From Triparma columacea (Eukaryota > Sar > Bolidophyceae > Parmales > Triparmaceae): DNA of 64,000 bases. The notes beneath the pieces were generated by a model. That model was not told the DNA's origin and did not search any database. It worked only from the letters and a program-made list of their open reading frames with translations. Location: positions 1 through 64,000 of the forward strand of contig BRYA01000099.1 of assembly GCA_030267965.1 (NCBI GenBank), read 5' to 3'. Shown here piece by piece: positions 54,526 to 64,000 of this stretch; the first letter of the stretch is position 1; every line of letters begins with the position of its first letter. The position numbers and the translations under genes were made by a program.

Positions 54526-55574
54526 CTGGCGAGGATGGATCCTCCGATCCAGACGGAGTACTTCCTCTCAGGGGGGGCGACGACCTTGATCTTCATGGTG
54601 GAAGGGGCGAGGGCGTTGAGCTCCTTGGTCATCCTCTCCCCGATTCCGGGGTACATGGTGGTTCCNNNNNNNNNNNNNNNNNNNNNNNNNNNNNNNNNNN
54701 NNNNNNNNNNNNNNNNNNNNNNNNNNATCATGTAGTCAGTGAGGTCGCGTCCGGCAAGGTCGAGACGAACAATGGCGTGGGGGAGGGCATATCCCTCGTA
54801 AATGGGGACGGTGTGGGAGACTCCGTCTCCGGAGTCGAGGACGCACCCGGTGGTACGGCCGGAGGCGTAAAGGGAGAGGACGGCCTGGATGTTGACGTAC
54901 ATGGCAGGGACGTTGAAGGTCTCGAACATGATCTGGGTCATGCGCTCCCTGTTAGCCTTGGGGTTGAGGGGGGCCTCAGTGAGGAGGACGGGGTGCTCTT
55001 CGGGGGCGACGCGGAGCTCGTTGTAGAAGGTGTGGTGCCAGATCTTCTCCATGTCGTCCCAGTTGGTCACGATACCGTGCTCAATGGGGTACTTGAGGGT
55101 GAGGACTCCACGCTTGTTCTGGGCCTCATCTCCGACATAAGCATCCTTCTGGTCCATGCCGACCATGATTCCGGGGTGCTTGGGGCGTCCCACAATGGAG
55201 GGGAAAACGGCACGGGGAGCATCGTCTCCGGCGAAACCGGCCTGAGGGAGGGAGGGGAGGGTAAGTTTTTGATTGGATATGGGGAAGTTACCGAAACGGA
55301 GGTTGAGAAGCCCAGAAATAGGGGGGCGATGAAGGGTTCTCAGGCACGGTCCCCGATTGAGGGGTTTTAATTACGATATAAAAGCCGGTATGGGGGGGGA
55401 GAGGTGGAACCGGAAGCCGGAAGGGCCTCATATCATAAGATCCAACAGAACGTGAGAACCCAACGGCAAATAAGATTTCTTCCCCTTCCGAGCACCCTAG
55501 CGCGAAATAAAGCTCACCTTGCACATTCCGGATCCGTTATCAACAACGAGGGCAGCGATATCTTCGTCAGACAT
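54441..55574 (-). CDS. ACT: Actin, interrupted by an assembly gap
   Basis: Exon 1 (55518-55574) encodes [19 protein letters not shown]. Exon 2 from 55241 begins [20 protein letters not shown] and continues as conventional actin to LTDYM. A run of N follows. The sequence resumes at [18 protein letters not shown] and ends IVHRKCF. The family has roughly 110 residues between these two points, but the N run is only 61 bases, so the gap is shorter than the missing sequence and the frame across it is meaningless. The 276-bp intron sits after codon 19. Actin is the cytoskeletal filament protein. The neighbour upstream is a BspA-type repeat protein. Confidence 0.95.
54666..54726. other. Run of 61 N (assembly gap) in actin
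   Basis: The only ambiguous bases in the window. They stand for about 330 expected coding bases of actin. Confidence 0.98.
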
Positions 55575-55792
55575 ATTTGGTTTATTAGTTTTTATAAATG
55601 ATTGATTTGCTGTTGTTCCAGGGATTCCCAAAGATGTTGGAAAGAAGGCAAGGGTCAGCCATCCAATGAGATGGCTTGGATTTATTTAGGAGGGAAATTC
55701 AGGAGGCCCGTTTTTTCTTCTTCCCCCGAGTAAGAGGAGAATCAGTTCGGAATCAGGCGCTGAAAAAAATTGAACGATTCAACGACAAAGAT

Positions 55793-56944
55793 TTACAGAA
55801 ACTCCAGAATTACTCTCCACAAAACTTTCGGGATCTTCTCACGTGCCGGAGTTACCCTTAGCGCTGGTGCTTCAACTCCGTCAGTTCGCTTCCGCTTCCT
55901 AGCCGATCTCCTGGGTGGGTTCTCCACGTGATCCCAGGTTCCCTTGAGGCACAGCAGAGCGTTGACGCGTTCCATCACAGCGACATTGCGGTGCCACCTG
56001 TAATGGAGGAGGTCCGAGACAGTCGGCATGTCTTTATCAGCAGCGGCAGTGATTAGGGCAGTGCAGTCCAAGAAGCAGTCTTCACCGATGGAAATGGCAG
56101 GAGATAGAATGAGTTTTGTCAGGGCGGAGCAATCCCTGAAGGCAGCACGGCCAATTGTCGTCACTCCGTCAGGGATGGTGATGGCTGCGAGGGAGGAGCA
56201 TTCTTCGAAGGCATATTCGCCAATCGTTGTCACTCCGTCCGGGATGGTGATGGCCGTGAGGGAGGAGCATTCAGAGAAGGCGTACCAGCCAATCGTTGTC
56301 ACTCCTTCAGGGATGGTGATGGCCGTGAGGGAGGAGCATCCGCAGAAGACGCTGTTGCCAATCCTCGTCACTCCGTCCGGGATGGTGATGGCCGTGAGGG
56401 AGGAGCATCCGTAGAAGGCGGCAGCACCAATCGTCGTCACTCCGTCTGGGATTGTGATGGCCGTGAGGGAGGAGCAGTCGAAGAAGGCGTTTTCGCCAAT
56501 CATCGTCACTCCGTCCGGGATGTTGATGGCCGTGAGGGAGGAGCATCCTATAAAGGCGTCACTTCCAATCTCCGTCACTCCATCTGGGATGGTGATGGCC
56601 GTGAGGGAGGAGCATTCTTCGAAGGCGTACCAGCCAATCGTTGTCACTCCGTCCGGGATGGTTATGGCCGTGAGGGAGGAACATCCAGAGAAGGCGGTAC
56701 TGCCAATCATCGTCACTCCGTCCGGGATGGTGACGGCCATGAGGGAGGAACATCCAGAGAAGGCGCTTCTGCCAATTGTCGTCACTCCGTCCGGGATTGT
56801 GATGGCCGTGAGGGAGGAGCATCCGTAGAAGGTTTCATCGGCAATCAACGTCACTCCTTCTACAAAAGTCACGTCTGTGAGTTCAATATTGTCTCTGAAG
56901 CTCCCTGTCTCGTCTGTGCCATAGTATACTGCGGTTTGGGGCAT
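55793..56944 (-). CDS. BspA-type leucine-rich repeat protein
   Basis: Single exon, 383 residues. After a short start (MPQTAVYYGTDETGSF), ten near-identical 23-residue repeats of the type CSSLTAITIPDGVTTIG..AF fill residues ~42-271 (LRR_5 pattern). Two degenerate repeats and a basic carboxyl region (RRSARKRKRTDG, then PKVLWRVILEFL) follow. There is no signal peptide or membrane helix, unlike bacterial surface BspA. The basic patch suggests a nuclear signal. Such repeats bind proteins and are massively expanded in some protists. The function is unknown. Confidence 0.85.
   Translation of the reverse strand: MPQTAVYYGTDETGSFRDNIELTDVTFVEGVTLIADETFYGCSSLTAITIPDGVTTIGRSAFSGCSSLMAVTIPDGVTMIGSTAFSGCSSLTAITIPDGVTTIGWYAFEECSSLTAITIPDGVTEIGSDAFIGCSSLTAINIPDGVTMIGENAFFDCSSLTAITIPDGVTTIGAAAFYGCSSLTAITIPDGVTRIGNSVFCGCSSLTAITIPEGVTTIGWYAFSECSSLTAITIPDGVTTIGEYAFEECSSLAAITIPDGVTTIGRAAFRDCSALTKLILSPAISIGEDCFLDCTALITAAADKDMPTVSDLLHYRWHRNVAVMERVNALLCLKGTWDHVENPPRRSARKRKRTDGVEAPALRVTPAREKIPKVLWRVILEFL
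56132..56821 (-). repeat. Ten 69-bp coding tandem repeats
   Basis: Each unit encodes 23 residues. Units share long identical stretches at the DNA level (the plus-strand words GTCACTCCGTCCGGGATGG and GTGAGGGAGGAGCAT recur every 69 bp). This implies recent duplication or gene conversion. Confidence 0.9.
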
Positions 56945-57652
56945 TTTGGGGAAGGGGAGAGTCCCGGGGTTGAGAGGATCTTTTCACCCGTCTTTTCAGT
57001 AACAATTGAAAGCCTAAACTATTTTAAATGATTCTCCGCGACTTCCTACATTATTGACGTGAATCAGGAGGGTTAGTGTGGTGAGATTGACTAAGAACAA
57101 GGGAGGGAGAGGGATGGTGAGACCCTCAATGATGCGTCGTTGCTGGGGGAAATAACTTGGTTCCTTGACGTGAATTGGAGACTAAAATCAACGATAGGAC
57201 AAAATACAACTAGTTAAAGCCTTAATAAGGGTTATCATTGTCATTGTTGTCCGCCTTACCTTATTTTGATAAGATTAATTGTCTCCCTCCACTAAAAAGG
57301 GTTTAGTTCGGAGTTTCGGGGAAGGTGTTTTGATGCTGCTTCAGATCATCATCGCATCATCATCTCAACGCCTTCATCAAGGCCCTCAATCTCGGAACGC
57401 TTTAGTAGACAATAACCAACATCCGCCTCAATGAAGAATTCATTTCGATTCCTTATGTCAATTTCACGCTTCACCCTAGCCCCCATCCCTTTACCATCCC
57501 CTCTTCTCTCCGCCTTCATCCCGCTAGGTCTCTTCCCATACATTTTCGATTTGCTCCTCGCTCCTCCCAATGAAAAAAAATCAATCAATCACTTTCAACG
57601 CGAAAACTGAATCAAATTGAAGCCCCACCACCCTGTCGGCCCAGCCACCAGT
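56945..57652. other. Mostly non-coding spacer
   Basis: Between the LRR gene start and the 3' end of the FIST gene. Only a short minus-strand ORF (57349-57543) stands out; the rest is AT-rich without recognisable features. Confidence 0.45.
57349..57543 (-). CDS. Short hypothetical ORF
   Basis: 64 residues from MYGKRPSGMKAERRGDG to the stop, charged and without a known motif (FFIEADVGYCLLKRSEIEGL). The sequence just upstream, GGGAGGAGCGAGGAGC, resembles the shared intron motif, so this could be a coding fragment next to an unrecognised splice site. Weak support. Confidence 0.25.
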   Translation of the reverse strand: MYGKRPSGMKAERRGDGKGMGARVKREIDIRNRNEFFIEADVGYCLLKRSEIEGLDEGVEMMMR

Positions 57653-59389
57653 CTAGAACAAAATCTTCCTCCCCTGCAAAGCGTCCGATATAACCTGAGC
57701 TGTCGGGACGAACTCTGGAACGAAAAAGACGCCGAAGACACTGGTGAAACCCTGGAGCATCGTCTCCCCCCTAAAGTCAGAGTCAAAAGGGAGCGCGGCC
57801 AAAGCCTCAGGACCGATCTCCCCTCCCGCGAAGAAGCCGCTCATTCCCACGCCCCCCAGCTCCTCGCTGAAGACAGTGGGCTCTACGTTTGCCTCACCGT
57901 AGAGGTTTTGACCCCTCGCCCCGCAGCTAACGAGCAACGCGCCCAGGACGGTCTTGCTCCTCCCGCTCGCGGCCCTCTTGGCGGCGGCAAGCCTGGACCT
58001 TATGTCGTCCTTGCTGGACTCAGGGTCGAGGGTGAAAAAGCAGACTTTGCTTCCCACGGTCCTCAATTCCTTAGACCCCCCCGCAACCGCGATTCCATCT
58101 CCCTCTCTGGTCACACCCCGAACATCCATGAGCTGGAAGCCTTTGTTCTCTTCCTTTGTTATTCCGCAGTACAGCATCCGAGCGTCGTGCTCCGAAATAG
58201 CCCTCCTGGCGACGTCCCCGGAAGGCACGATACCGACAGTCGGACTCATGAGCTTCCCGATCACACCCCCGTATTCATCATTGTAGTTCATAAGAGTCTG
58301 ATGATGGGGAGGGTGGGAACGGATTAGGAAGGGACGGATGAACTCACGGATCTGTTGCTTCAAATTCTTTTAGCCACAGCTTCTCACCTGAATTGTCAAC
58401 ACCTCGGAGATCTTCTTACAGGCCCTGCTGACTTGAGAAGAGTAAACAACGTTGCCCCCAATCGCCATTCCAAGGATATGACCGCAACGCTTAAGCTTTC
58501 CTTTCTCGATAATTATACCAGACCTACCCGCCACAAAACCACCGATGACTTCGGCCTTGGGGTGCTCCTTCTTGAGGAACTGTAAGTACTCATCGACATC
58601 ATCCTGTTGGCAATTGTAGGTGCAAAAGAGCATAATCACGCTCCATCCCTCCCCCCCCCTTTCTGGAGTCATGCTCGAGAAGGAACCCTGGCCAGGAATG
58701 ACGTTAAACACCTCCCTGTCGCACTCTGGGATGTTAGCGAGGGACACAGAGCTGGCAATTTGGGGACCCTCCCTTGGCCCATTGAAGGTATCAACGGACG
58801 CAATGCTGTTACAGGGAACCCCAATACCGACAAAATCCTTGGGAAGAAGCGCCGGGATGGCCTCCTCTGATTCGCTGATAGTCTTGTAGTGGGACTGCAG
58901 TTCATTCAGAAAGAAGAAACCCGTGTTTAGGGAAGCGGAAGTGTTGTTCTGCATCCGCCTTATGTTATCCATCTGACAACTTACATACTTCTCTTTTGGA
59001 AAGGGTGCGGTTCCGTCCCCCGCCTCGGTAGTTGTGAGCATCTGACCTATATCAAAAAATGTCGTTGTGACGGTCTTCCAAGCAGGAGTTTTGCGCATTA
59101 TGAGACGAGAAAGGATATGGAAGAAATACGATGTACGTGACACTCTAGCGAGGGACATACTGGAGGAGGGGGGAAGGGCATGAGTGTAAATACACATGTA
59201 AAAGGTGGGTGGTAAGACTGGTGGTAAGACTGGTGGAAGACCACCGAGGCAGCAGAGTGGGGCGCTGTAAATAATGGAGTGCACCTCCTCTCACCTATCG
59301 AGATACTGTAGGATATCAAAGACGAGATCTTCAGGAATAGCACCCAGACCATGCGTTGACAAAGCCGTATTGGCAGCAAAACTCGCCAT
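57653..59389 (-). CDS. F-box plus FIST domain protein (FBXO22-like)
   Basis: Exons 59295-59389, 58388-59159 and 57653-58297 keep phase, 503 residues. Exon 1 carries an F-box start (GAIPEDLVFDILQYLD). Exon 2 continues MSLARVSRTSYFFHILSRL and then the FIST_N region (FVGIGVPCNSIASV; VIMLFCTYNCQQDDVDEYL; VIGGFVAGRSGIIIEKGKLK). Exon 3 is FIST_C (SKTVLGALLVSCGARGQNLY; VGMSGFFAGGEIGP). The order F-box, FIST_N, FIST_C is that of animal FBXO22, a substrate receptor of SCF ubiquitin ligase. FIST is otherwise a sensory domain of signal proteins. Confidence 0.82.
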
Positions 59390-59600
59390 AGAACAAAGTT
59401 TATCAAATTCTTGGATATTTGATGGAATTATTGTGTGACGTTGAACTTCGCTCGATTTTTTTTAAGAACCCACCCCGCTGTTATCGCACGCTACAGGACT
59501 CAAAATTGAAACGACGCCAATTCCCTGAAGAGAAATCTGCCCAATCAAATCCGGACCTCACTTCTCACGAAAATGGGAAGAGAAGCACATTCCCTGGGAC

Positions 59601-62204
59601 ATGCAGGAGTTGCTGCTCCCTTCAGAGGAGCCCATGTTCGAGAGGAAGTCGTTATTATACAAGGAAAAAACATCGTTCGCCAAATACCGCGGGCCACTGC
59701 TGGCAGCCCTTTTGGGAGTTGGTAAGGTTCACATTCGCAGTTGTTCTGGCATGGTGTTCCCAACCTCTCTCCCCCACCCTCACCCCCCTCCCACCTCTCT
59801 CCCGCCCCCCCACGCCCCGATATAGCTGTCTTTTTCGTCTCATACTACCTATGGCTCGACCAGAACTTCAAACAATCTGTCACCATCTTGACAATCTATG
59901 GCGCCATGACTGCAATGGCCTGCTTCAATGTTGCATCGGACCTGGCCATGTTCACGAGCAGTGTCTTCCTGCTCTTATGCACGGTGATCAATAGGGATGA
60001 CTTCTTGAGTGGTTACGGCAACTCCTCTGTGGTTACTGTGGGCCTCCTCCTTGTGGTGGCCAAGGGGGTGGAGGAGACGGGGGCCTTGGAGTGGCTAGTG
60101 AAGGCACTCCTCGGCAAGCCCAAGTCGAGGACCGTGGCTCAGCTTATCATGATGCTACCCGTGCTCCTAATATCAGCGTTCCTCTCAAACACTGCCTGCG
60201 TCGCCATGATGATTCCCATTGTCCAGTCATGGGCCGACGGAATCGGCCAGTCTCGTTCTCAGCTCCTCCTCCCCCTGTCCTACGTTTCCATGATGGGGGG
60301 CTGTCTGTCCCTCATCGGGTCCTCTAACAACCTGGTTGCTTACGAGAAGGCCAAAGACTACTACAAGGAAAACGACATGGGGGAAATCAAAATCGGAATG
60401 TTCGATGTGGCGCTCGCAGGCATACCCATGACTGTCTGTGGTATCGTTTACATGGTATTCACGAGCAAGTACCTGCTACCGAACGACGCTGAGGAAGGCC
60501 AGGTGAACGGCAGTGGAGGCGGCCAAGATAGCAGCAGCATGGTCTCAAACTACTCCATGTGTTTCTGGGTCAAGGGGGCAAAGAAGGGTCGTCCAAACGA
60601 CGTTTTTGGCCTGACCCCCGACCAGGCAGCGTTCGACCGGCCTGGACTGGTCCTACACGCCAGGCACACTGTTGCCGGGGAGAGCGGCGAGGACCTCAAG
60701 GCGGGTGTTCCCTTCAGGGAAGGCGAGCTCCTCATCTTTAAAGGTACCGCCGGGAGGCTGGCCCAGCTCCAGAAAGTGCCAGGGCTCACCCTCGCAACCA
60801 AGGAGATCGAAAAATTGAGGTGAGCGAAGCGATGGGTGACGCTGAGAGCTATGCGGACTGCAAGAAGTGGACTGCAAGAAGCGGACTGTAGTCGCACTCA
60901 TCACCGCTCTCACCCATTCTCAACACAGCTTCGCTAAAATGAAATACAAGAGCGACAACAGGCTTTCTAAGAGAAGGCACAGGCGCATCATAGAGGCCGT
61001 CGTGGCCATGAATAGCCCCTTGGTGGGGAAGAAGGTCAAGGACGTGAGCTTCAGGCAGAGTTATAACGCCGTCATTATTGCTAGGCGGCAGGGACTTCGG
61101 AGGGGAAGAGGGGTGACGAGGTCCGATATGGGCGACCTGAATACTTCCAGGACCTACAGCAAGAGCAACGAGAAAGATAGCGTCGTGGACCTCGAGGAGA
61201 ACGCCGAGGGCGCGAAGGGGGGCAAAACGTACATTTGCCTCGACACCAAGGACGCGCCAGACTGCGACTGCAACACAAGCTGGGGAGAAGTCGTCTTCTG
61301 CCCCGGCGACAGCCTCCTCATGGTCGCATCGGCTGGGTTCTCAAAGATCCACGCGTCCTCGAGACTATTTGCACTCGTGACAGAACTCGCAGACTCCAAG
61401 CCGAGGAGGGACGATAACTGGAAGGACTTGGCAAGGTGAGAGTTGGTGGCGAAATCAAGAATTTTAGGCAATTACTTATCAATCACCCCCGCCCAATTCT
61501 AACCCCTCAACGCAACCATCCTTCAGAATGGCCTTGACTTGGGTAATGTTGTTTGCAATCATTGGGGTATCGGCCGTCGACGACACTCTCCTCCTTGAAA
61601 TGTGTGTCATCACAATCACCATCCAGATCTTCTTGCAAGTGATGACCCTCGACGAAGGTGAGGGTGGGGGGCTGGAGGGGGGGGGGGGGGGAGGGTAGGT
61701 TTGAAAAAAGGAAGCACATCTCACTCCAAATACTCGCGCCAACCCACAGCCTGGGGGGCAGTCAAGGGGAGCACCCTCCTCACGATAGCTAGCAGCTTCA
61801 GCCTCGGGACCGCCATAACAGAGTGCGGTCTCAGCGACATCCTCGCCAACGGGATCAACAAAATCGCAGACCCGTTTGGTAAAATAGGGCTGATTGCGGT
61901 AGTCTACTTCTTCACGAGCTTCCTCAGCATCCTCGTTAGCAACACGGCGGTGGTCGTGTTCCTTTTCAACCCTGTAGCGAAAGCGGCGACAGGCGCTGGC
62001 ATGGACCTCAAGCCCTTCGTCTTCGTGCTCATGATTGCCAGCTCCGCAGCGTACGCAACCCCCATTAGTTACCAGACGAACCTCATGGTCCTAGGCCCCG
62101 GAGGCTACCAGTTCAACGACTACCTGAAGTTCGGGGGACCGTTGCAAGTCGTGAGCTGGGTGTCGACGACAATAGCAGTGTACGCGATTTGGGGATCGCA
62201 GTGA
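59601..62204 (+). CDS. SLC13/Citrate-transporter superfamily anion transporter with TrkA-C domain(s)
   Basis: Exons 59601-59721, 59826-60819, 60929-61435, 61527-61657 and 61750-62204 keep phase, 735 residues. The acidic start MQELLLPSEEPMFERKSLLY precedes helix 1. The superfamily signature SNTACVAMMIPIVQSWA and the helix SYVSMMGGCLSLIGSSNN lie in the first half. The symmetrical repeat in the second half is VSNTAVVVFLFNPVAKAATG and ATPISYQTNLMVLGPGGY. Between them are soluble RCK_C/TrkA_C-like segments (AGVPFREGELLIFKG; VVFCPGDSLLMVASA). This architecture is that of algal SAC1/SLT sulfate transporters and relatives, so sulfate or another anion with Na+ is likely. Intron 2 begins GTGAGCGAAGCGATGGG, the shared motif at the donor itself. 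Confidence 0.87.
60820..60928 (+). repeat. Intron with motif overlapping the donor
   Basis: GTGAGCGAAGCGATGGGTGA at the 5' end can pair with TCTCACCCATTCTC close to the acceptor. Two AAGAAG(T/C)GGACTG copies lie inside. Confidence 0.6.
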
Positions 62205-62304
62205 ATCTAAGAAAATGATAAATACTGTGCTTTTGAAGGCAAACATTTTAGGGAAACATTAAAGTCTCAACCTCTTGTCTACTGTATGTGCAAAAAGTAC
62301 TACT

Positions 62305-63800
62305 TCAATTCGCTCCACAGCACTTCTTGAATTTCTTGCCGCTGCCGCAGGGGCAGGGATCGTTGGGCTTGCACTTCTTGCCGATCTTATCCTCCTTCCT
62401 GCTCAGCGTGACACCCATCCTCTCCGCGAGCCCCTGCAGGGCAGCCTCTGCGGGGAAAAGAGGGGCGGTTGCCGGCGAAGGCCGTTGTTGCGTTGTGTTG
62501 CGTTAGCTGGGATTTGCGGATTTTCGTTTTCCAAGGAGGGTGCTCAGAATCCAAACACGATCTCACCTTCCCTCCTATCGTGTTCGTCGTCCTCCCTCTT
62601 AGTGGACGGGAACCCGTTGCGGAGTCGGATGACCTTCTCGCTACGGAGAATTCCTCTGGCGTCGTAGCTGACCTTGAACTGAGTTCTCTCCTCGTTTATC
62701 GTTAAATCGTCAAGTTTCTCCTTCTCGAAGTCGCACACCACCTTGTCCTTCCCGATGCTCACGACGAGGTTCTCGCAACCGGCCCAGACGACGCGCCCGT
62801 CCTTGCCGAACTCCCGACCCTTGCGAATCATCGATGGGTTACCGAAGCATTCGTTTGAAGTGAAGGTGGCCTCACAATCTGCCAAGAGAAGAGAAAGACG
62901 AGGGCAAGATTAGGGGGGAAGAGTGAGGGGGAAGCGAGGGGCATTGCAAGCGAAGGCATGGTTGCACCGACTTGTATCGGATCACCTATATATCGCATTT
63001 CATCGAAACCTCCACCTCGATTCTCACCTACGCACTGGTCCATCTGCAAAGTTCCGATCCGCGATGATATGATCAGCTTCGTCTCAATACACCTGTGTAC
63101 CTCGACCGTCTCAGTGAGGACCTTGGCCTCCGGGGCTATGGTAATCTTGGTGTTCTCGCAGTTCTGTATAAAGATCTTTGCTGCGTAAGCCTTGAGTGTG
63201 TAGGTGGAGTCGCTGCAGCCGTTGAAGACGAGTGTCGTCTGTGCGCTGCACTCTGCCTCCGTGATGTCGCACGATACCCCGGACTGGTTCGAGTAAGCCT
63301 TCATCGATTGAGCGTGGGCGGAGCCTATCATGGCAGACAGCTTGGCCTTCTCACTGTCGCTCATGCTACCCTCAGTCTTCATGTCGACTGTCTTACAAAG
63401 CTTAACGGGGGCTGCCTTGACGGTATCGTCGGACACGGCAGCATTGAAGACCTAGATTACCGATAATCAACAAGCAAGATTGATGAGAAGACCGGAGACG
63501 GGGATGGGACAGGGGGTTTGGGTAAGAGGAGAGGAAAGCAGGGGGATGAGACGGGGACCAGCAGCCGGTTAAAATCGAATTCACAACGGAAGAGGGGGCA
63601 CGCACCTTCGCATCGTTGTCCCAAGTCTTATTTTTCTCATTCATTCGATCTTCCTCGGACTTGAGCTCCTTGAGCTTGGATTCTAAAAGTGCCTTCTGTT
63701 CCTCTACGCTCATGGAAGGGGCCTCATCGGCACCCTTCTTCGCCTTGAGCTTCTTCTGCAATTCGATGCGCTTTTTCTCGTGGGCAGAAAGGGAGGACAT
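62305..63800 (-). CDS. CAP_C/TBCC beta-helix protein with carboxyl SEC-C zinc motif
   Basis: Exons 63606-63800, 63028-63451, 62567-62878 and 62305-62447 keep phase, 357 residues. A charged coiled-coil start ([18 protein letters not shown]) leads into a C-CAP/cofactor-C type right-handed beta helix: [51 protein letters not shown] and [18 protein letters not shown]. The last exon adds [15 protein letters not shown] and a SEC-C motif, [13 protein letters not shown], which binds zinc. CAP_C domains recharge actin monomers or act in tubulin folding. SEC-C is known from bacterial SecA tails and scattered proteins. The pairing is unusual. The ATG at 63800 is used because the upstream open codon is TTG. 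Confidence 0.8.
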
Positions 63801-64000
63801 GGGATATTTCTTTTGCAACGGGAGGAATCAGAAAGGAAATGGGGTTCTCCAAATTCGGTCCAAGCAAACAGGGTGGAGTTTGTGTGGTGGGGGTGAGCTC
63901 CTCTTTGTTTTGGAAATGGAAAATATAAAATAAAATAGCACGCACGGAAGAGGAAAGAGCGCGAGTGCTGGGGTTGGGGTGTTGGATATAGATAGATAAC

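Noticed and set aside
56132..56821. Evenly spaced repeats that could be mistaken for a CRISPR array
   Set aside because: The units are contiguous 69-bp coding repeats with no unique spacers, and the genome is eukaryotic.

Overview
The window is nuclear DNA of a photosynthetic stramenopile (ochrophyte) alga. I infer this from four things. There are many short GT-AG introns. Psb27 and several other proteins start with a secretory signal followed by an aromatic residue at the expected cleavage site, the entry code of a secondary red plastid. Conventional eukaryotic genes (actin, eIF3c, TIM22, CARM1, GINS Psf3) are present. The cilium-assembly gene DAW1 is also present. A bolidophyte/parmalean (Triparma-like) alga, sister to diatoms, fits best, but sequence alone cannot prove it.

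I rebuilt 34 protein genes by joining exons across introns and checking that reading phase is kept. Left part (1-14 kb): a multi-START-domain gene running off the left edge, an ankyrin protein, TIM22, DAW1, eIF3c and a CCHC-GRF-CCCH zinc finger protein. Middle (14-42 kb): a TMEM94-type P-type ATPase-like protein, PP2C, a plastid DUF1517 protein, a sirtuin, a coiled-coil protein, a desaturase, a plastid-type amino acid permease, two further coiled-coil or W-repeat proteins, a SUN protein, Psf3, a saccharopine-dehydrogenase-like protein, a CRT-like transporter and an orphan Rossmann protein. Right (42-64 kb): topoisomerase VI B, Psb27, a GDP-mannose-type transporter, CARM1, a small membrane protein, a YqgF-like protein, a GST/Rdx fusion, a histone-fold candidate, a histidine phosphatase, actin (with an assembly gap), a BspA-type LRR protein, FBXO22-like, an SLC13 transporter and a CAP_C/SEC-C fusion.

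The layout is very compact. By my count 26 of 33 neighbouring gene pairs lie on opposite strands. Many tail-to-tail pairs are only 45-130 bp apart, so their 3' UTRs must overlap or nearly touch.

The main unexplained signal is in the introns. A purine motif close to GGAGCGAAGCGA recurs just inside donors, and its complement TCGCTTCGCTCC recurs just before acceptors, in gene sense on both strands. Some introns carry both ends. This looks like the terminal inverted repeats of introner-type intron-generating elements. I saw no tRNA, rRNA, CRISPR array or intact transposase gene.
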